64,000 nt of DNA from Pseudomonadota bacterium (GCA_025351005.1 JANXWS010000040.1:1-64000); one strand, 5' to 3'. Shown: positions 47,179-56,254, counted from the first letter of the stretch. The notes: generated by a model not told the origin, from the sequence alone. A program made the numbers and translations.

Positions 47179-48327
47179 TCAACCGGCCGTCGGACGGTGT
47201 GGCGGCTCCTTGGACGGTTGCCGCTCGACCGACGGTTGTTGCGTGCGCTCGAGCTTCTGCTGCTCGGCCGCATGCCGCTGTTGAAGCGCCTGCGTCTGTG
47301 TCTGGTGCTGACGCTCGAGAGCATCGGCCCGCGATGCGTCCGCCTTCTGCTGCGCGCCGCGTTCGTGCTCCTGCATCTGCCGGCTCTGCAGACGATCGCG
47401 CTCCTGATCGTGCCTGGTCTGCAGGTCGGCACGCTGCTTCTCGAACAACTGGTCGCGCTCGGCGCTGCCGGTGCTGACCGGCGGTCGCGCCTCCGGCCTG
47501 GGGATGTCGTTGGCGTGCACGCGCTGGGATGCCCCGCGCGTGCTCGCTTCCGCCGCCGGTCCATCGGCGGCGCGTTGCAGGACCCGAGCTCCGCCCGGCG
47601 CGCCCGTGCCGCGCGCCCGTATCACGCCACCTCCGGAGAACTGCGCCGGCTTCGCGGTCGCGGCGATCGCTGGTCTTCCGTGGTTCTCGGAGGCGAGCAG
47701 CTCGCGGTTCGAGCCCGCGGCAGTACGGTGCTGCGCCTGGATCGGCGTCGGCGCCCGATGTGGCTCACGCGCCGCCGCCTGGTCGTCGGCGTTCGGGCGC
47801 GCGCCGATGCCGCCCTCGCCTCCGTTAAAGCTGACGTGACTGGCCGTGGTGTTCTGCACGACTGTCTTCGTGTAGACGTTCGTGATGTTCGTCACGCTCA
47901 CATTGTTGACGCTGCGGTTGTAGAAGAACTCCCTGCCCCGCCACTCACCGCCTGCGTAGCCATGGCCCGCGTAGCCGAAGCCGTAATCCACGCCGCCGTA
48001 GAAGCCAACGTGCGGGCCCCAGTAGCCGGTGGTCCAGACGAACACGCCAGCGTTCCAGCTCCAGAATCCTGGCGTCCACAGGAAGCCGATCTCCGGTGGC
48101 TCGATCCAGGTGCCCGGTACCCAGAAGTAGCCGTCGGGTCCGTAGTCCCAGTAACCGGGGGTCCAGAGGTAGCCGGGCCCCGGGATCAGCGGCTGGTCGT
48201 AGAGGGGCAGCGGTGGTGGTGCGATCGTGATCGACACCGCGACGTCGGCCTGGCCGAGGGAGGGCAGCGCAACGAGCGCAAGCCCGAGCCACAGCGAAAG
48301 CGCCAATCGACTGCGTAATGCGTACAC
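47179..48327 (-). CDS. WxPGYW-repeat (YXWGXW-type) secreted protein with coiled-coil tail
   Basis: A 382-aa exported protein: signal LALSLWLGLALVALPSLGQA, then aromatic repeats LWTPGYWDY, FWVPGTWIEP, LWTPGFWSW, VWTTGYWGP. A Gly/Tyr-rich segment, an Asn-rich part, and a long Gln/Arg/Glu-rich helical tail (RHDQERDRLQSRQMQEHE) follow. The tail would form a coiled coil and may interact with peptidoglycan or another protein. The GTG at 48327 has a near-perfect ribosome site (AAGGAGGTGA) 6 nt upstream; the ATG at 48378 was rejected. The strong site suggests high expression. YXWGXW-repeat proteins have no known function. Confidence 0.82.
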   Translation of the reverse strand: MYALRSRLALSLWLGLALVALPSLGQADVAVSITIAPPPLPLYDQPLIPGPGYLWTPGYWDYGPDGYFWVPGTWIEPPEIGFLWTPGFWSWNAGVFVWTTGYWGPHVGFYGGVDYGFGYAGHGYAGGEWRGREFFYNRSVNNVSVTNITNVYTKTVVQNTTASHVSFNGGEGGIGARPNADDQAAAREPHRAPTPIQAQHRTAAGSNRELLASENHGRPAIAATAKPAQFSGGGVIRARGTGAPGGARVLQRAADGPAAEASTRGASQRVHANDIPRPEARPPVSTGSAERDQLFEKQRADLQTRHDQERDRLQSRQMQEHERGAQQKADASRADALERQHQTQTQALQQRHAAEQQKLERTQQPSVERQPSKEPPHRPTAG

Positions 48328-48888
48328 GGGAGTCACCTCCTTCGTGGCGCCGGCGCGCCGCGCCAGCGTGGAATGCAATCGTCATTCGCGAATCCGGTCA
48401 TTCGAACTACCGCCGTCGACATCGTGGCGACTGGCGCGGATCGCACCCGGCGTGCGGGCGGCAGGCCTATGTCGACCCTTGCCCGTCCCGGGATCGGTTG
48501 CATCTCTGGTTCCAGAGCCGCCTCGCTCATCCTCCAATCGTGGCGACATCCTCGCGAGGTTGCGGCCGCCAGGCTAGCGGCGCGGATCACTCAGTGGTGT
48601 CGGTCATGTCCGACGTCGTCGGCGGACGACAGCACGCGGGTTGCGCGAGGTTTCTGCTACGCCGGACCTTTGCATCGTCGGGCAGCGCCGGGATCCTGTC
48701 CGGCGATCGGCTGCAGTTGCGGATCCGGCAGCCCGCGCCGAGGTCGGAGCCGACGCGATGCCCTCCGGGATCGGACCGACGTCCCGGCGCCTCCCGCCGC
48801 ACGGTCTCGCGCTGTAAATGCGGGGTCGTCGAATGACGCTTCGGGCAGCCGTCGGCATCTGCCCGGCGCCAACCGGACTGCCCGAACG
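48328..48888. other. Intergenic, nothing recognised
   Basis: About 560 bp between the WxPGYW-repeat gene and the lysozyme-fold gene. Frames here are Arg/Ser-rich and look non-coding. The promoter of the WxPGYW gene should lie just right of 48345; no clear boxes were found. Confidence 0.45.
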
Positions 48889-49761
48889 TTACGTGTCGGT
48901 AGCCGGATCCCGAGCGGCCAGCCGGGCGAACTCGCTCTTCATAGAGTCGATGCGCGCGAGATAACCGCGCACGTCATGGTCGCCGCAGCGTTGCCCTGCG
49001 ATCAGTCGAAAGCCACGACCCGCGTAGTCATCGCCCGCACGGGCGCCGCACAGATGGATGACCGCCGCGAGATCCTGCCTGCGCTGGAGCGTCGTGGAGG
49101 CGAGCCGGCGCCGCTCGAGGATAGTCTGCACGCTCCGGTCGAGATACGCAGACGTGAGCTCGACGGCGTGGCTCGGCACGACCCGCGCATAGAGCCTGTT
49201 GAACCAGCAAGACCGCCAGTCGTTCCACGGGCCATCGTCGATCACCGCGTGGTGGCGGATGCAGTAGCGGCGCGCCTCCGCGAACGTCCCGTCGGTGATC
49301 TGGTACATCCCGACCGCGCTCGAAGCCGGCCGATAGATCTCGAACACCTGCGAAGTCCAGGACCATCGCCAGTAGGTGCGCACGACGGGATTCCCGGAAC
49401 CCTCGACCTGCGCAATCGCAGCCAGCAGCAGGGGCGTCATCGTGCTCGTCGCATGTCTGGCGAAGATCGGCGAGTATTGTCGCCACGTCTCGGCCGGAGT
49501 CTTGTAGAGCGCTCCGCTCACGGGGAACAGCAGTTCCGACGGCTTGCGCGCGACCTGATAGACGAAGTTGACGGCCAGAGCCAGGCCGAGCAGCGGCATC
49601 ACACCGACGATCAGGCGGGCAGGGCCCGGCGCGCGGCGGAACCAGCGCCACCAGCGTTCCCGCCTCCGGGCGCTTGGCCAGAATCTCGACAGACTGAAGC
49701 CGCGCTTGCGCGCGACCCGAGGCTTTCGGGGAGGGCGTTTCGCACTCCGATGACGGCCCAT
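48889..49761 (-). CDS. Membrane-anchored lysozyme-fold/lytic transglycosylase-like protein
   Basis: A 290-aa protein: Arg-rich cytoplasmic tail, one transmembrane helix (about 48-66, RLIVGVMPLLGLALAVNFVY), then a periplasmic SLT-like domain. The catalytic Glu is probably Glu120 in LLAAIAQVEGSGNP. The Gly-Met-Tyr-Gln motif of transglycosylases follows in SAVGMYQITDGTF. The C-terminal half is helical with paired Cys (RRYCIRHH, RSCWFNR, IHLCGAR, GQRCGDH). It would cut or bind peptidoglycan in the periplasm. It is flanked by a lipoprotein gene on the same strand. Confidence 0.8.
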   Translation of the reverse strand: MGRHRSAKRPPRKPRVARKRGFSLSRFWPSARRRERWWRWFRRAPGPARLIVGVMPLLGLALAVNFVYQVARKPSELLFPVSGALYKTPAETWRQYSPIFARHATSTMTPLLLAAIAQVEGSGNPVVRTYWRWSWTSQVFEIYRPASSAVGMYQITDGTFAEARRYCIRHHAVIDDGPWNDWRSCWFNRLYARVVPSHAVELTSAYLDRSVQTILERRRLASTTLQRRQDLAAVIHLCGARAGDDYAGRGFRLIAGQRCGDHDVRGYLARIDSMKSEFARLAARDPATDT

Positions 49762-49822
49762 CAGGCGGGGCTCCAGCGGCTCGCAGCATCCCGCGGGCGC
49801 ACCGTCGTCATTACTGCCGCCA

Positions 49823-50569
49823 CTATTGAAATGTCAGAGTCTCTTTGTTCCAGATCATCGTGACCGACACCAACAAAGCAGTTCCGCCGACATCGACGGT
49901 GTAGCAGTCGGTTTCCGCGCTGTCGGCAAGATTCGCTCCCGCGGAGGTCACGTTCGTGATTCCCAGAGCCAGGCAGACACGCTTGGTCGTCGCGGTGTCG
50001 GCGGTGACCGAGTAGTTCGTCGTTCCATAGCCGAACACGATGGTGCCTGGCGGATCTCGGCCCCCCTCGCCGTTGTAATAGGTCATGTTGGCAAAGGGGC
50101 CCGAATCTCCAGCTGCCAGTGAGGACGGCAGCGGGAAGGAACTCGTGACTTGAGCAAATTCAAACACGAGGCAGATGAAGCAGTTCGTGAAGCCACCGTA
50201 TTCGCTGCCCACGGGCACGTATGGATTGAGCAGGAAGTACTGCCTTGACTCGCTGCCGCCGGTGGCCACGCCGTCAACTTGCAGGGTCCGAGTGTCGTCC
50301 ATTCTGTATGCGCTGACGCCATGAAAGTTCACCGGCGTCCCGCTTGGCACCTGGTCGATCTGCAGCGTGTCCGTATGACCGGCAGCATCGGTCGCACTCA
50401 GCGCTAGGTGGTGAGATGCCTGGTAGTACGCGTTGATGGCGGCGTCGCCGGGATACGGCGGAAGCGGAGCGTGCTGTCCGTCGCCGCCGCCGCCGCAGGA
50501 TGCGAGCAGAACGAGGACGGCGGCGCCGACGCCGGCGAGCGCGCAGGGTGCTGGAGTTCGGCGTTCCAT
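49823..50569 (-). CDS. Predicted lipoprotein of unknown function
   Basis: A 248-aa exported protein. The signal ends in a lipobox (VLVLLASC, Cys25), followed by a Gly-rich linker (GGGGDG). The mature part is beta-rich with paired Cys (TNCFIC; KRVC, TDCYTV) and no motif I recognise. The start at 50569 places the signal at the N-terminus; the in-frame ATG at 50656 adds an unlikely leader. It lies 61 bp from the lysozyme-fold gene on the same strand, perhaps in one operon. The function is unknown. Confidence 0.7.
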   Translation of the reverse strand: MERRTPAPCALAGVGAAVLVLLASCGGGGDGQHAPLPPYPGDAAINAYYQASHHLALSATDAAGHTDTLQIDQVPSGTPVNFHGVSAYRMDDTRTLQVDGVATGGSESRQYFLLNPYVPVGSEYGGFTNCFICLVFEFAQVTSSFPLPSSLAAGDSGPFANMTYYNGEGGRDPPGTIVFGYGTTNYSVTADTATTKRVCLALGITNVTSAGANLADSAETDCYTVDVGGTALLVSVTMIWNKETLTFQ

Positions 50570-51339
50570 GGCGGCGAGGCGACGATCCTTGTGGCTTTCG
50601 AGCATAACCGATGATTCGTCGGTGGCACGGGACCCCAGGATCAAAAATGAAAACACTATCGTCAGACCAACCGCGCGAACGCGAAAGGTGACGTACCCGG
50701 ACGCCTGGTAGGGGTCCTTTCATTCTCCGTGCAGTAACATACGGTACCCGGCGGGCATAGTTCTCGGGAACCGTGGGGAGTGCCGGCGCAAATGGCTGAT
50801 TGAATGGGGCGGTCTGATCCCAGCAGATTGACAAATCCAGGCCGTGTTCAAGGGATTCACGATGTCCAGGCCAGGTTTTCTCGGCACCGGCGGACGGCAG
50901 GCCCTTGTCGGCGAAACGCACGACGGGGAAGCGGAAGACGCTGCGCATGTTGATGCCGTCGGTACGGGCTGGCGCGACGCGGCCGATGAGCTCGCGCGGT
51001 ACGGCGCCACCCCGGCGCGGTGGCCAGTGATGGAGGACCTGCTGCATCCGGGCGTTGTTCCAGGCCACCAGGATGTTGGCGAGCAGGCTTTGCGCATCGG
51101 CGACTGCCTGCATCTTCCACTGCGGGTCCGGGAAACGGTCACTGGCGCCTGCCGGGAATTGCTTCGCAGCCGGCAACGGCGCCGCCGCCCACATGGCCGG
51201 CGGCCGGGCCGCGTGGAATCGCACCGGGCTGCCGCTCATTGCAGCGCCTCCCGCGGCAGGCGCAGCCGGCGAACGACGCTCGCGGCCAACCCGAGGCGCC
51301 CGCGATGAGTCCGACGTTACTTGCCCGCGCCGCCTTCTC
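50570..51339. other. Intergenic region largely occupied by a Tn3-family remnant
   Basis: About 770 bp between the lipoprotein gene and the methyltransferase gene. Most of it is the transposon fragment at 50711-51137; the remaining ends hold nothing I can identify. The proximity of a promoter for the methyltransferase is likely, but none is clear. Confidence 0.5.
50711..51137 (-). pseudogene. Tn3-family transposase C-terminal remnant with terminal repeat (copy A)
   Basis: On the minus strand the frame reads DAQSLLANILVAWNNARMQ, PRELIGRVAPARTDGINMR and VFRFPVVRFADKGLPSAGAE. This matches the C-terminal end of Tn3-type transposases as I recall it (WNT region, then the PxELxxxxSPxxxxHINL pattern). 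The fragment ends at 50711 in a GGGG-starting 38-bp sequence (50711-50748), like a Tn3 terminal inverted repeat. The rest of the transposase, the resolvase and the other end are absent here. A second copy lies at 57147-57384 in the same orientation. A database search of the translated fragment would confirm it. Confidence 0.65.
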
Positions 51340-51951
51340 ATGAACGACCCCGCTGGACACTGGGATCAGCGCTACGCCGCGGCCGAGTACTGGTACGGCA
51401 CGCAGCCGAACGACTTTCTCATGGAGCAGGCGGGCGCATTGCCCACGCGCGGGCGCGTCCTGTCGCTCGGCGAGGGCGAAGGGCGCAATGCCGTGTTCCT
51501 CGCCGCCCGCGGCTTTGAGGTCGTTGCGCTCGACGCCTCGGCGGTCGGCCTCGCCAAGGCGGAGCGACTCGCGCGGGAGCGCGGCGCGCGGATTACGACG
51601 GTCCGGGCGGACCTGTCCGACTATGTCATCGAGGGCGGTGCATGGGACGGCATCGTCTCGATCTGGTGCCACCTGCCGCCGGCAGTACGGGCGCGCGTGA
51701 ACCGCGACGTGACGGTGGCGCTGCGTCCGGGCGGCGTCTTTCTGCTCGAGGCGTACACGCCCGCACAGCTCGAGTTCCGAACGGGCGGCCCGAAGACGAT
51801 CGACCTGCTCCCCACGCTCGATGCACTTCGCGCGGAACTGACCGGCCTCGACTTCGATGTTGCGGTCGAGCGCGAACGCGACGTGCACGAAGGCCGCGCC
51901 CACGATGGTCGCAGCGCCGTCGTCCAGATCGTTGCCCGCCGGCCACGCTGA
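51340..51951 (+). CDS. Class I SAM-dependent methyltransferase (TehB-like)
   Basis: A 203-aa methyltransferase. Motif I is VLSLGEGEGRNAVFLA (Gly-x-Gly-x-Gly), motif II has VVALDASAVGLAKAE with the acidic Asp, and motif post-I/IV has GIVSIWCHLPPAVRARV. The N-terminal WDQRYAAAEYWYGTQPN segment is typical of TehB/thiopurine-type small-molecule methyltransferases. Substrate is unknown. The ATG at 51340 starts just before the conserved domain; in-frame extension upstream passes into the transposon remnant. Expression signals are not obvious. It lies immediately right of transposon copy A, so it may have been carried with the region. Confidence 0.88.
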   Translation: MNDPAGHWDQRYAAAEYWYGTQPNDFLMEQAGALPTRGRVLSLGEGEGRNAVFLAARGFEVVALDASAVGLAKAERLARERGARITTVRADLSDYVIEGGAWDGIVSIWCHLPPAVRARVNRDVTVALRPGGVFLLEAYTPAQLEFRTGGPKTIDLLPTLDALRAELTGLDFDVAVERERDVHEGRAHDGRSAVVQIVARRPR

Positions 51952-52438
51952 CCCGCCGGCGGCGACTGCCCCCGCCTCGCTTCGATCTCGAAGGGATGGC
52001 GGTCGCTGGTACCCTCCAGTCCCCGCCGCCGGACCCGTCGCGCCGTCACTCGTGCATCGCCGGGCCGGAAGGCGTACGGTCATCACGGCAGCAGACGTGG
52101 AAGGCCGCGGACGGCCCGCCTGAACCGATGGTTACCGGCATGTGGCACCGATCAACGCAACCTCGTGATTCCCGCCTGGCGGCCCTGCCGCCGGGGTTCG
52201 GCCGGCCGCCCGAGAGGCCGGAACTCCGAGCCCTGTTTTCGGTCGAAATGCTAGTCGACGGCGGGACGCCCTCCGGCCTCGGGTGCCTTGTTCGAGCCCA
52301 TCATTTGTCAACTTATCGCACCCGGCCGCGCTGTTACGAAGGCGGTGCCAGCTGACGATCGCGGCGCCGACCCGGCGTCCCAATGGACGCCCGGCTGGCT
52401 GGCCGTCGCACGGACGGATCCACGCGGAGATACGGACC
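51952..52438. other. Intergenic, nothing recognised
   Basis: About 490 bp of GC-rich sequence between the methyltransferase and the DUF6515-like gene. A short AT-rich patch near 52300-52320 (CATCATTTGTCAACTTATC) may include the promoter of the next gene. No motif was fixed. Confidence 0.4.
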
Positions 52439-53191
52439 ATGACAACTCGCACGATCCCGTCAAGGAAATGGTCGTCCGCTCTCGCGTGCGCGGCGGCTTT
52501 GGCGATGGCCACCGGCGCGTTCGCCCAGCCGGGCGGCGGCGGGGGTTCGCACAGCGGTGGCGGAGTCTCCCGCGGCGGCGGCGGTGGTGTCGCGCACGGT
52601 GGCGGTAGCCATGGGGGCGTGCACTTCGCGAGCCCGCGTGCGGCCTACGGTCACGGTGGGCTGGCTCCAAGCTCTCGCTTCACCGCCAACCACGGCCACT
52701 ATGGGTACGGGCGCGGTGGCGGCTATTGGTACGGTTACCGGGGCTACGGCGGTTGGTACGGCTACCCGTGGGGCGCGCTGGCGTTCGGGGCGTTCGTGTC
52801 GGTGTTGCCGGGCTATTACCAGACGTTCTGGTGGGGAGGCGTCCCTTATTACTACGCCGACGACACCTACTACCGGTGGAACCAGCGTGTGGCGTCTTAC
52901 GAGGTCGTACCGCCACCGGCCGACGACGCCACCGACGGCGTGCCCCCGGATTCCCCGTCAGCGGGCGCGGCGCCGATGACCGAGCCCTTCGCGTATCCGA
53001 CGCAGGGCCAGTCGCCCGAGCAACTGGCAAAGGACCGCTACGAATGCCATCGCTGGGCCGCGGACCAGACGGGCTTCGACCCAACGCTGGCCTCCGGCGG
53101 CGTTCCTCCTGGGGACGCACGTGGCCGTGCCGGCGCGTACCGCCGCGCAGAGGCGGCGTGTCTCTCGGGCCGCGGGTATAGCGTCAAGTAA
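52439..53191 (+). CDS. Secreted Gly/Tyr-rich protein, DUF6515-like
   Basis: A 250-aa exported protein. Signal WSSALACAAALAMATGAFAQ, then a Gly/Ser/His-rich low-complexity region (GGGGGSHSGGGVSRGGG in part), aromatic glycine repeats (YGYGRGGGYWYGYRGYGG), a membrane-like beta segment (ALAFGAFVSVLPGYYQTFWW) and a Tyr-rich motif VPYYYADDTYYRWNQ. The C-terminal part is a helical domain (AKDRYECHRWAADQTGFDPT) with two Cys. The arrangement matches DUF6515 proteins as I recall them. The function is unknown; a surface or envelope role is likely. Confidence 0.75.
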   Translation: MTTRTIPSRKWSSALACAAALAMATGAFAQPGGGGGSHSGGGVSRGGGGGVAHGGGSHGGVHFASPRAAYGHGGLAPSSRFTANHGHYGYGRGGGYWYGYRGYGGWYGYPWGALAFGAFVSVLPGYYQTFWWGGVPYYYADDTYYRWNQRVASYEVVPPPADDATDGVPPDSPSAGAAPMTEPFAYPTQGQSPEQLAKDRYECHRWAADQTGFDPTLASGGVPPGDARGRAGAYRRAEAACLSGRGYSVK

Positions 53192-53261
53192 CAGCTCGGA
53201 CGCCGGACGTAGCCGGCGGGCCGTGCCGAGCGGGGTCCGGGTCGCAGTGCCTGCGACGAGA

Positions 53262-53351
53262 GGACCGCGCGTCTCCACATTCGAAGCGATCTGTGACGCG
53301 CTCGGGTGCCCGCCCGGTGACCTGCTCAGGTTCCAGAAGGACTCCGGCGCT
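53262..53351 (+). pseudogene. Tail fragment of a Cro/C1-type (XRE) regulator
   Basis: The frame reads RVSTFEAICDALGCPPGDLLRFQ, the well-known last helices of small XRE regulators (ISLxTLxxICxALxCxPGDLL). Upstream helix-turn-helix sequence is missing or too decayed to read. It is a remnant, probably from the same shuffled region as the transposon fragments. Neighbours do not form a toxin-antitoxin pair. Confidence 0.45.
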
Positions 53352-53614
53352 CAAGCGGCGCCCGACCCCATCAGTGCGGTCTTCCGAATCAGGGGAACTG
53401 GCATGATCGGGACCGCTTCGACGGCCGCTCCGGAGACCGTTGCGGGCGACGTCTCGCTGACACGACTCCAGCAACTTGCCATCCGAGACAAGCAACCTCA
53501 CGACCATCGCACCATCGGGTGTCGTGGCGATGTTCTGGACAATTGGGGGGTCGCCTGCGCCGTGCGTCGGGCTGTCGCGATGTGGCGAGGATCGAGGACC
53601 CCGCGCGTCGCATG

Positions 53615-53651
53615 AAAATGCGCGATGGGCGGCCTATTCCGCCCATCGCGC
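53615..53651 (-). terminator. Rho-independent terminator of the low-complexity gene
   Basis: A perfect 13-bp stem, GCGCGATGGGCGG (53620-53632) and CCGCCCATCGCGC (53639-53651), 6-nt loop, followed on the minus strand by ATTTTC. It starts 10 nt past the minus-strand stop codon. It is the clearest intrinsic terminator in the window. Confidence 0.85.
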
Positions 53652-53660
53652 TTCGCGCTG

Positions 53661-54242
53661 CTACTGATTGGCGCTGACGCTCGTGGTCCCGGCCGCTGAG
53701 CCGTTTGCACTGACACTCGCCGGCGAGGCCAGCGTCGCACCAGCCGACGTTCCACCCGCAGCATCCACCGCGAGATTCGGTGTCGCGGCCGCTGTCGACT
53801 GCGCGACGTTCGCGCCGGCGGCGGCGGTGTGGCCAACCTGGGCAGTCCCCTGGGAAGCGCCGCTCGCCGCCATCCCGGTCATCGCACCCTCGGCGCGAGC
53901 CGAGTTCGCCGTCACGGAACTCTGGTGACTGGCAGCACCCGACAACGTCGTCGAAGTAGCCGGCGGGCTTCTATCGGGGGCCGGCGTCGACGTCGAAGGC
54001 TTCGGCTGGGTTCTACCCGTCGGCTTGTCCGCCGTCGACTGCGTCGCAGGCGCATTTCGGTGAGCGCGGAGGTTCCCGGCCGCGTCGCCGTTGCCGGCCG
54101 CATCGAAGGTGCGGTGCGTGCCGGACATGGAACCCGCGAAGCCGCCGCTTCCCGCAAAGCCGCCAAAAATGCCGGCCTGAGCGGACATCGACGCGGCCAG
54201 CGCCGCGGCCAACAGGATCGATTTGACGTAATTCGAGTTCAT
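53661..54242 (-). CDS. Secreted Ala/Thr/Ser-rich low-complexity protein
   Basis: A 193-aa exported protein. Signal VKSILLAAALAASMSAQA, a short Gly/Phe repeat (GIFGGFAGSGGFAGS), then a long disordered Ala/Thr/Ser/Gly/Pro region. There is no domain I recognise and no Cys. The start has a GGGAGAAAG ribosome site; a strong terminator follows. It is 86 bp from the S8 peptidase stop on the same strand, so it may be co-transcribed or a separate product of that system. A substrate or matrix role for the peptidase is possible but unsupported. Confidence 0.72.
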   Translation of the reverse strand: MNSNYVKSILLAAALAASMSAQAGIFGGFAGSGGFAGSMSGTHRTFDAAGNGDAAGNLRAHRNAPATQSTADKPTGRTQPKPSTSTPAPDRSPPATSTTLSGAASHQSSVTANSARAEGAMTGMAASGASQGTAQVGHTAAAGANVAQSTAAATPNLAVDAAGGTSAGATLASPASVSANGSAAGTTSVSANQ

Positions 54243-54328
54243 CGCTTTCTCCCATCAACTGGCGCGGGACATCCGCGTCCTCTGAAGGGAGAACGAGCGG
54301 GGTGGGGTCTTTCTTCCCTGGCCCGAGA

Positions 54329-55618
54329 CTATTTATTGGGGGCCGTCCGGACCGCCTCGCCGACGAGCCCGAAACCGCGCGCGGAGTCCTTGTCGCGTCC
54401 GCCCACACGGATGGCTCGCTCTGACAACGCCTCGACCGCGCGGGCACCGCAGCCCGGATCGGGCTTGGTGCACCAATCGGCCAGTAGCCCTGCGACGATG
54501 GGTGCGGCATAGGAGGTTCCGCGCACCTCCTGGTAGCCGCCACCGACGGTCGCCGCAATCATGTCGGCGCCGGGTGCGGCAAAGCCGACATGCGATCCGC
54601 GGTTCGCCTCGAGCAGGACATGCCGCTTTGCATCGACTCCGGTGACGCCCACGACCCCGGGATATGCAGCCGGATAGAGCGGCGGCGCCGCGGGCCCATC
54701 ATTTCCGACGGCGGCGACGACAACCTGTCCGGCGGCCTGGACGCGAGCGATCATCATCTGCAGCCCCGCATTGCGTGGGCCGACGAGGCTCACGTTGACG
54801 ACGGGAACGGCGCTGCCGAGTAGCCAGCCCAATGCGCTGGCCATCGCGTCGACCGCGCCACCGGTCGGACGTCCGCAAAATACGTCCGCTGCGAACACAC
54901 GGGCGTGCGGCGATGCCCCATGAAACGGCGGATCGTCGCCTGCGATCAGCGACGCCACGGCCGTCCCGTGCGCAGCCGGCACCGCTGTGTCGCAGCCCCA
55001 GTTCACAACCGTCGCGCCGCGCAACGACGGGTGGGTCGCGTCGACGCCGCTGTCGATCATCCCGACGCTAGCCGGCGACCGCGCGACCTCCGGCGCCGCC
55101 CGTACCGCAGGAGCACCCGTCGGCTGTGCTGCGTCTCCCACGCCCAGATAGATGTGGTTGTAGTCGTAGACCGTCGCCGGATCGGCTCTTCGCAGGTCCC
55201 TCAGAAGTCGATGAATCGAGCGATCGGCCGGCACCGCGAGCACGAGGAGTTCGAGGTCGAGGCCGGCGATTGATTCGCGGCGTAGGACCCTGATGCCGGC
55301 GGGCCGGGCGAGCGTGTTGGCCTTGTCCGTCGAAGTGAACGCCAGGACCTCGCCGCGAACGATCAGGTTGCCGTCGCGGTCGAGGTCGAGGACGGCGCGA
55401 TTGGCCTTGAGCAGCTCTTGGATCCGGAGCTTGCGCACGTCGGTGAGCACGGTCCCGAGCGCGTCGGATGTCATCGTCGACGCGCTGCGCGCAACCGTCG
55501 AGAGCGGCGGCGACGTCGGGAGGTTGATCGTTGGCAGGCGCACTTGCGCACGGGAAGGCGCGGTGGCCACGACCAGCGCCGCCGCGACTGTGAGCGAAAG
55601 GCTTCGAGATGTCCGCAT
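54329..55618 (-). CDS. S8 (subtilisin-like) serine peptidase, exported
   Basis: A 429-aa exported peptidase. Signal LSLTVAAALVVATAPSRA, then an N-terminal region resembling an I9-like or stand-alone prodomain (about 50-175), and the catalytic domain with an intact triad: Asp189 (VGMIDSGVD), His217 (AHGTAVASLIAG), Ser369 (GTSYAAPIVAG). The oxyanion Asn306 is in AAVGNDGP. Four Cys suggest disulfides (NWGCDT, VFCGRP, DWCTKP, GCGAR). It is divergent from an ECF sigma factor across 140 bp, with the anti-sigma gene next. That pairing suggests joint control or a role in releasing the anti-sigma factor (inference). Confidence 0.92.
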   Translation of the reverse strand: MRTSRSLSLTVAAALVVATAPSRAQVRLPTINLPTSPPLSTVARSASTMTSDALGTVLTDVRKLRIQELLKANRAVLDLDRDGNLIVRGEVLAFTSTDKANTLARPAGIRVLRRESIAGLDLELLVLAVPADRSIHRLLRDLRRADPATVYDYNHIYLGVGDAAQPTGAPAVRAAPEVARSPASVGMIDSGVDATHPSLRGATVVNWGCDTAVPAAHGTAVASLIAGDDPPFHGASPHARVFAADVFCGRPTGGAVDAMASALGWLLGSAVPVVNVSLVGPRNAGLQMMIARVQAAGQVVVAAVGNDGPAAPPLYPAAYPGVVGVTGVDAKRHVLLEANRGSHVGFAAPGADMIAATVGGGYQEVRGTSYAAPIVAGLLADWCTKPDPGCGARAVEALSERAIRVGGRDKDSARGFGLVGEAVRTAPNK

Positions 55619-55715
55619 TCTAAATGGATCCGCGTCTAGCCAGTTCCCAGCTTGCTCGCAAATGCTACCATTCCAACACCTTGCAGGGCCGCGGCTGAAG
55701 TATCACGGGGCCTCA

Positions 55716-55745
55716 GGGAATAAACGCCTGCCGCGGGCCGTTTAG
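55716..55745 (+). promoter_or_regulatory. Candidate ECF-sigma promoter of the sigma factor gene
   Basis: GGGAATAA (55716-55723) and CGTTTAG (55739-55745) separated by 15 nt, ending 13 bp before the start codon. The AAT/CGT pattern is of ECF type and could be autoregulated by the encoded sigma factor. The pair is seen; recognition is inferred. Confidence 0.5.
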
Positions 55746-55758
55746 TCCACGAGGACGA

Positions 55759-56250
55759 ATGGACGATACCAAGCGGATCCAGCGCGAACTCGTGGAACTC
55801 ATTCCGCGCCTGCGGCGCTACGCGCGCTCGCTGACGCGAAACGTAGCGGACGCGGACGACGTTGTGCAGGTCGCGCTGGAGAAGGCGCTCGGTCGCCTGG
55901 ATCAATGGCAACGCGGAACGAGGCTGGATAGCTGGATGTTCACGATCGTGCGTAATAGCTGGCTCGACGAGGTGCGTTCACGCGCGCGCCGGGACGAGCA
56001 TGCACCGTTCGGGGGAGACTCCGAACTCGTCGCCGCGTACGCCGGACCGGCGGAGGAGACGCTTGCGATAGAGGAAGCCATGGCGCGACTTCCAGAGGAG
56101 CAACGCAGTTGCGTGATGCTCGTCCTTGTCGAGGGACTCTCGTACAAGGAGGCCGCCGAGGTCCTCGGCATTCCGATCGGCACTGTCACGAGCCGCCTGG
56201 CGCGGGGCCGCGAGGCGCTCCAAGCCGTGCTCGGGCCGGACACGGGTTGA
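55759..56250 (+). CDS. ECF sigma factor (RpoE-like)
   Basis: A 163-aa extracytoplasmic-function sigma factor. The sigma-2 region covers about residues 12-75 (LRRYARSLTRNVADADDVVQVAL, then SWMFTIVRNSWLDEVR), and the sigma-4 region covers about 105-155 with the helix-turn-helix SYKEAAEVLGIPIGTVTSRL. Without the extra domain found in ECF41 types, it is a minimal ECF. The ATG at 55759 has GAGG upstream. The anti-sigma gene follows 4 bp later, and the peptidase gene is divergent. A short leader separates it from the candidate ECF promoter, suggesting autoregulation. Confidence 0.92.
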   Translation: MDDTKRIQRELVELIPRLRRYARSLTRNVADADDVVQVALEKALGRLDQWQRGTRLDSWMFTIVRNSWLDEVRSRARRDEHAPFGGDSELVAAYAGPAEETLAIEEAMARLPEEQRSCVMLVLVEGLSYKEAAEVLGIPIGTVTSRLARGREALQAVLGPDTG

Positions 56251-56254
56251 CGCC

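Larger units (their letters stand above)
53192..53660. other. Intergenic region with XRE-regulator tail and terminator
   Basis: About 470 bp. It contains the fragment of an XRE regulator (53262-53351) and the strong terminator hairpin (53615-53651), both listed separately. Nothing else was identified. Confidence 0.5.
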
